Positions 60,411 through 64,000 of a stretch of 64,000 nucleotides of DNA are shown here, piece after piece. The number at the start of each line of letters is the position of its first letter. Position 1 is the first letter of the stretch. The position numbers and the translations under genes are program-made. The notes under the pieces were generated by a model. It had not been told where the DNA came from. It saw nothing but the letters and a program-made list of their open reading frames with translations, and made no database searches. Source of the DNA: Lachnospiraceae bacterium (GTDB lineage: Bacteria; Bacillota; Clostridia; Lachnospirales; Lachnospiraceae); NCBI GenBank assembly GCA_024697065.1, contig JAILGE010000011.1:62001-126000 (forward strand), given 5' to 3'.

Positions 60411-60933
60411 AAAAGAAAAAACTGATATAGAAAAAACTGATATAGAAAAAACTGATATAGAAAAGTTTGAGATGAATAAAACCGAGACCGGTGATCTGGA
60501 GTTCAGAAGACTGGAACCCGGGGATCTTGACCAGACTGCAATTCTTGAAAGTGTGTGCTTTTCCACCCCGTGGAAGAGAAAAGATTTTGAAGATGCGCTG
60601 ACTAATGTATCGACATATTTATTCTATGGTGCGTTTGATGGTGAAAGACTTGCGGGACAGGCCGGGCTTGTGATGACACCGCCGGAAGCTGATATAACTA
60701 ATGTTGCGGTAGACCCTGCGTACCGAAGGAGAGGCGTTGCGACGAAGCTCCTTTCCGGATTGATGGAAGCGGGGAGAGAGCTTGGGATAGAAGATTACAC
60801 TCTCGAAGTCAGGGCGGGAAATGAGCCTGCTATTGCGTTGTACGAAAGCCTCGGTTTTTGCGAAGAGGGAAGAAGAAAGAATTTCTACAGTAAGCCGGTT
60901 GAAGATGCGGTGATAATGTGGAAGAGAAAATAG
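60397..60933 (+). CDS. rimI: Ribosomal protein S18 alanine N-acetyltransferase RimI
   Basis: RimI is a GNAT enzyme that acetylates the N-terminal alanine of ribosomal protein S18. The 178 residues have the RimI core from about 35 (FRRLEPGDLDQTAILESVCF, ADITNVAVDPAYRRRGVATKL with the acetyl-CoA loop RRRGVA, EVRAGNEPAIALYESLGF, RKNFYSKPVEDAVIMWK). It has an extra N-terminal segment of about 30 residues with three KTDIE repeats that ordinary RimI lacks. ATG 60397 follows AAGG; ATG 60394 and 60472 are other options, the last of which would remove the repeats. It lies between tsaB and rnz. Confidence 0.9.
   Translation: MQGPEKEKTDIEKTDIEKTDIEKFEMNKTETGDLEFRRLEPGDLDQTAILESVCFSTPWKRKDFEDALTNVSTYLFYGAFDGERLAGQAGLVMTPPEADITNVAVDPAYRRRGVATKLLSGLMEAGRELGIEDYTLEVRAGNEPAIALYESLGFCEEGRRKNFYSKPVEDAVIMWKRK
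60418..60462 (+). repeat. Three exact 15-bp tandem repeats in rimI
   Basis: Three identical 15-bp copies (AAAACTGATATAGAA) code for KTDIE three times at the N terminus of RimI. They sit just after the tsaB stop. Confidence 0.93.
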
Positions 60934-60944
60934 GAATTTAAAGA

Positions 60945-61871
60945 ATGCTTGATATTTGCCTGCTGGGCACCGGCGGAATGATGCCATTGCCCAAACGCTA
61001 TCTGACATCCATGATAGCAAGATATAATGGACTCAGTATATTGATAGATTGCGGCGAGGGAACGCAGATCGCACTTCAGAAAAAAGGATGGAGTGCCAAT
61101 CCCATAGGTGTGATGTGTTTTACCCATTACCATGCGGATCATATCAGCGGTCTCCCGGGGATGCTTTTAAATATGGCAAATTCCGAAAGAACCGAACCGG
61201 TGCTGATGGTGGGCCCCAAGGGACTTGAAAGAGTAGTCAATTCCCTCAGGGTGATAGCAAAGGATCTTCCGTTTGAGATAAGATTCCACGAGCTGTCATC
61301 TCCGGAGGAGAAAATAGAGCTGGATGGCGGATACATACAGGCTTTCAGAGTAAATCATAATGTTATATGTTACGGATACAGCATCGTTATAGAGAGAAAA
61401 GGCAGGTTTGATGCCGAAGCGGCGAAGGAAAAGAATATCCCTCTTAAGTACTGGAACAGATTGCAGCACGGTCAGATCATAGACGAGGAAGGAATGCATT
61501 TTACCCCGGATATGGTCATGGGACCGGGACGCAAGGGACTTAAGGTGACATATGCCACAGATACCAGGCCTACGGAATCCATAGTTGAGAATGCCAGAGG
61601 ATCGGATCTTTTCATATGCGAAGGCATGTACGGTGAAGATGATAAACTGGATAAAGCAAAAGCCAAAAAGCATATGACCTTCAGAGAAGCTGCGGAACTT
61701 GCGGCCAGAGCGAAGCCGGGAGAAATGTGGCTTACGCATTACGGGCCGGCTATGACAAGACCCGAACCTTTTATGCCGATGGTACGTTCTGTTTTTGAGA
61801 ATGCATACGCCGGGAAAGACGGAATGTCAAAGGAATTCGTATTTGAGGATGAACAGGAAGACTGCGGTTAA
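60945..61871 (+). CDS. rnz: Ribonuclease Z
   Basis: RNase Z trims the 3' ends of tRNA precursors. The 308 residues have the metallo-beta-lactamase fold: ICLLGTGGMMPLPKRYLTS, ILIDCGEGTQIALQK, the zinc motif THYHADH (60-66), and RVNHNVICYGYSI, YATDTRPTESIVENA, MTFREAAELAARA and WLTHYGPAM. This is the short (one-domain) bacterial form. AGGA lies nine bases before the ATG. The last 23 bases overlap the next gene. Confidence 0.92.
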   Translation: MLDICLLGTGGMMPLPKRYLTSMIARYNGLSILIDCGEGTQIALQKKGWSANPIGVMCFTHYHADHISGLPGMLLNMANSERTEPVLMVGPKGLERVVNSLRVIAKDLPFEIRFHELSSPEEKIELDGGYIQAFRVNHNVICYGYSIVIERKGRFDAEAAKEKNIPLKYWNRLQHGQIIDEEGMHFTPDMVMGPGRKGLKVTYATDTRPTESIVENARGSDLFICEGMYGEDDKLDKAKAKKHMTFREAAELAARAKPGEMWLTHYGPAMTRPEPFMPMVRSVFENAYAGKDGMSKEFVFEDEQEDCG

Positions 61872-62454
61872 AACAATCATCATAATGATCTTTGTGGTTG
61901 GGGCGCTGATGGGCTTCTATTTCCATTTGACTTCCCGCAACAAGGCTGCGGTGTCCGCGCAGCATCTGGAAGATACTGCGGTAAAAGAGATGACCAGGGT
62001 ACAGAAGATCCTTTCCGGAGCACGCTACAAGGAATATCCTCCAACGCCGGTTCAGGTGGTAAAGTATTATAACGAGATAACCCAATGCTTTTATAACGAA
62101 AGCTACACTCCGGAGGAGCTTATGAGCCTCGCGGTCCTCTCCCGTTCTCTGTTTGATGATGAACTCAAGGCGCAGCAGACGGATGTCGATTACAGAGTGG
62201 CGCTGGAAGCAGATATAGATACGTTTAAAGCGGGAAATATCACAATCCATGACAGTGTGGTATCGCCATCTACGGAAGTTGAGTACTATACCCATGATGG
62301 GTATGAATGTGCCAGACTGTATTGCACATACAGTCTGAAATCGGGTAATACATATACGGCAACAAAGGAAGTCTATATTCTCCGTAAAGATGCGGAGAAC
62401 CATTGGAAGATCTTCGGCTTCGATATTGCCGAAGATAAAAATACACAGGAATGA
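61849..62454 (+). CDS. Single-helix membrane protein (DUF6715-like)
   Basis: The 201 residues begin with a short positive head, one helix (about 7-27, [21 protein letters not shown]) and then a soluble domain with [41 protein letters not shown] and [19 protein letters not shown]. This pattern resembles DUF6715, which I know only from Lachnospiraceae; function unknown. The start ATG 61849 directly follows GAGG, which is too close, so ribosome binding may use AAAGGA further upstream. The gene sits between rnz and tsaD in the t6A operon. Confidence 0.6.
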   Translation: MNRKTAVKTIIIMIFVVGALMGFYFHLTSRNKAAVSAQHLEDTAVKEMTRVQKILSGARYKEYPPTPVQVVKYYNEITQCFYNESYTPEELMSLAVLSRSLFDDELKAQQTDVDYRVALEADIDTFKAGNITIHDSVVSPSTEVEYYTHDGYECARLYCTYSLKSGNTYTATKEVYILRKDAENHWKIFGFDIAEDKNTQE

Positions 62455-62461
62455 TCGAAAA

Positions 62462-63481
62462 ATGAAAGATACACTGATCCTTGCAATTGAATCGTCATGT
62501 GATGAGACTGCTGCGGCTGTTGTTAAAAACGGCCGAACGGTTTTATCGAATGTTATCTCTTCACAGATAGATATTCATACGCTTTACGGAGGCGTGGTCC
62601 CTGAGATCGCTTCAAGAAAGCATACGGAGAGAGTTAATCAGGTAGTGTCGGAGGGGCTTAAACAGGCGGGAGTCCGCTTGCAGGACGTGGACGCCATAGC
62701 AGTGACTTACGGTCCGGGACTTGTGGGTGCACTCCTTGTGGGAGTTTCTTTTGCAAAGGGGCTTGCTTTTGCTTCGGGAAAACCTCTTGTGGGAGTTCAC
62801 CATATCGAAGGGCATATATGTGCTAATTTCATAGACCATCCGGAACTGGAGCCGCCCTTTCCCTGTCTTGTTGTGTCCGGAGGACATACACATCTGGTGA
62901 GAGTGCTGGATTACGGAAAATACGAGATCCTCGGAAGGACCAGAGACGATGCTGCAGGTGAAGCTTTTGATAAAGTGGCAAGAGCCATAGGCTTAGGTTA
63001 CCCCGGCGGACCCAAGATCGATAAGGTGTCCGATGAGGGAGATCCGGATGCTATAGTTTTTCCTCGCGCAAAAGTCGGAGATTCGGTATATGATTTTTCT
63101 TTCAGCGGTTTAAAGAGCGCTGTATTGAATTATCTCAACTCCTGCAAAATGCAGGGGATAGAAGTCAATCGTGCAGATGTAGCGGCTTCATTTCAGAAAG
63201 CGGTTGTTGACGTGCTGACGGATCATGCCATGACTGCGCTTGATGAAGGTGGGGAAAAAGTCTTTGCCATCGCCGGAGGTGTGGCTTCCAACCGGCATCT
63301 CCGTACGGCATTTGAGGAAAAGTGTAATGCCCGCGGTATAAAATTCTACCGTCCCGCACCCATCTTTTGCACGGATAATGCCGCCATGATAGGCGCGGCC
63401 GGATATTATGAATTCATGAAGGGCGTGCGCAGCGATTACAGTCTGAACGCGGTGCCTAATCTTAAGCTGGGAGAAAGATGA
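62462..63481 (+). CDS. tsaD: tRNA t6A threonylcarbamoyltransferase TsaD
   Basis: TsaD transfers the threonylcarbamoyl group to A37 of tRNA, with TsaB and TsaE. The 339 residues have [15 protein letters not shown] at the N terminus, [36 protein letters not shown], the metal motif [22 protein letters not shown], the [13 protein letters not shown] block, [12 protein letters not shown] and [13 protein letters not shown]. The real start is ATG 62462, which follows AGGAA by ten bases. It overlaps ispD by four bases (ATGA). Confidence 0.96.
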   Translation: MKDTLILAIESSCDETAAAVVKNGRTVLSNVISSQIDIHTLYGGVVPEIASRKHTERVNQVVSEGLKQAGVRLQDVDAIAVTYGPGLVGALLVGVSFAKGLAFASGKPLVGVHHIEGHICANFIDHPELEPPFPCLVVSGGHTHLVRVLDYGKYEILGRTRDDAAGEAFDKVARAIGLGYPGGPKIDKVSDEGDPDAIVFPRAKVGDSVYDFSFSGLKSAVLNYLNSCKMQGIEVNRADVAASFQKAVVDVLTDHAMTALDEGGEKVFAIAGGVASNRHLRTAFEEKCNARGIKFYRPAPIFCTDNAAMIGAAGYYEFMKGVRSDYSLNAVPNLKLGER

Positions 63482-64000
63482 ATACAGTGAAAGGAAAGAA
63501 AAAAATACGCACCGCCGCGATAATACTCGCAGGCGGATCGGGAAAGAGGATGCATTCGGATGTTCCGAAACAGTACATGGAAGTGTGCGGTCGTCCTCTT
63601 ATTTATTTTACATTAAAAGCTTTTGAGGAAAGCTCTGTCGATGACATAGTCCTTGTGGTCAATGCCGGCGATGAGGAAATGGTAAGGGATGAATATGTAT
63701 CTGAATACGGCTTTAAGAAAATCGGAGCCATAACGGCAGGCGGGAAGGAACGCTTTAATTCTTCCGCCAACGGATTAAAAGCTGTGAGAGAGATAGAAGC
63801 AGGATATCTTTCCGACAATGACACGGAAGTTATCGTTCTGATTCATGATGCGGCAAGAGCGATGATCACGCCTGAGGTGATAGAACGTACCGTTTGTGAT
63901 GCTGCGGAATACGGCGCATGTGCGGCGGGAGTGCTTTCGAAAGATACCGTAAAGATAGCCGGGGAGGATGGCTTTGTTTCATCCACACCCTCCAGGGATC
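63478..64000 (+). CDS. ispD: 2-C-methyl-D-erythritol 4-phosphate cytidylyltransferase IspD (3' truncated by window)
   Basis: IspD makes CDP-methylerythritol from MEP and CTP in the non-mevalonate isoprenoid pathway. The 174 visible codons start [12 protein letters not shown], then [21 protein letters not shown] with the CTP-binding glycine-rich loop and conserved Lys, [46 protein letters not shown], and [11 protein letters not shown]. About 55-60 residues would be missing at the C terminus compared with usual IspD proteins. The ATG overlaps the tsaD stop. It is cut by the window end, not broken. Confidence 0.93.
   Translation, partial: MNTVKGKKKIRTAAIILAGGSGKRMHSDVPKQYMEVCGRPLIYFTLKAFEESSVDDIVLVVNAGDEEMVRDEYVSEYGFKKIGAITAGGKERFNSSANGLKAVREIEAGYLSDNDTEVIVLIHDAARAMITPEVIERTVCDAAEYGACAAGVLSKDTVKIAGEDGFVSSTPSRD

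Noticed and set aside
1-64000. Mobile elements, tRNA or rRNA genes
   Set aside because: No transposase, integrase, phage gene, terminal inverted repeats or clover-leaf tRNA sequence could be seen; base composition looks even.

Overview
The window looks like chromosome of a butyrate-forming Lachnospiraceae bacterium close to Butyrivibrio or Pseudobutyrivibrio. The evidence is a phosphate butyryltransferase/butyrate kinase pair, purine-rich ribosome binding sites before most genes, a moderate GC content, a Firmicutes-type FMN riboswitch in front of ribU, and several small families I associate with Lachnospiraceae (DUF6935, DUF6715-like, DUF5672, DUF6020). The genus is an inference; no rRNA lies in the window. 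I see no transposase, integrase, tRNA or CRISPR array.

Positions 1-39,292 form one very large surface-glycan locus, nearly all on the + strand, with genes that overlap or nearly touch. It supplies activated sugars: pseudaminic acid (pseI, pseG), UDP-galacturonate (UDP-GlcA 4-epimerase), UDP-GalNAc uronate (tviB-like dehydrogenase plus tviC-like epimerase), dTDP-Fuc4N (wecE) and a dTDP-3-keto-6-deoxyhexose (fdtA-like). It assembles them with about a dozen GT2 and GT4 glycosyltransferases. It also has a PglK/MsbA-like ABC flippase and an unusual set of polyprenyl-phosphate-sugar components: three DPM1/GtrB-like synthases with C-terminal membrane pairs, two GtrA modules (one free, one fused to a GNAT and an acyltransferase-3 domain), one Gtr-II-type glucosyltransferase and five further polytopic GT-C-like proteins. 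The predicted product is an acidic, acylated, heavily branched glycan whose side groups are added on the outer face of the membrane. A - strand pair (DUF6020 protein and a hexapeptide acyltransferase) interrupts the locus at 27-29 kb, and the flippase after it has two tandem copies of one promoter.

Positions 39,212-42,282 hold a - strand operon: a CsoR-type metal sensor with a histidine-rich tail, a NYN nuclease-like protein with two OST-HTH domains, a DUF436 protein and pgeF. The 3' end of pgeF overlaps the end of the glycan locus by 81 bp. Positions 42,379-44,637 carry a DUF6935 protein and a membrane GGDEF protein. Then come ptb-buk (butyrate), secA, prfB (without the common programmed frameshift), a convergent GH25 muramidase, and a small operon of unknown function containing a HExxH protein.

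From 53,855 onward: a promoter, FMN riboswitch and terminator before ribU; an intergenic stretch with hairpins and a spaced direct repeat; a MacA/MacB-like efflux operon; then a housekeeping operon yjeE(tsaE)-tsaB-rimI-rnz-(membrane protein)-tsaD-ispD, with ispD cut by the window end. Short in-frame tandem repeats (15, 18 and 39 bp) recur at the N termini of otherwise unrelated genes across the window.
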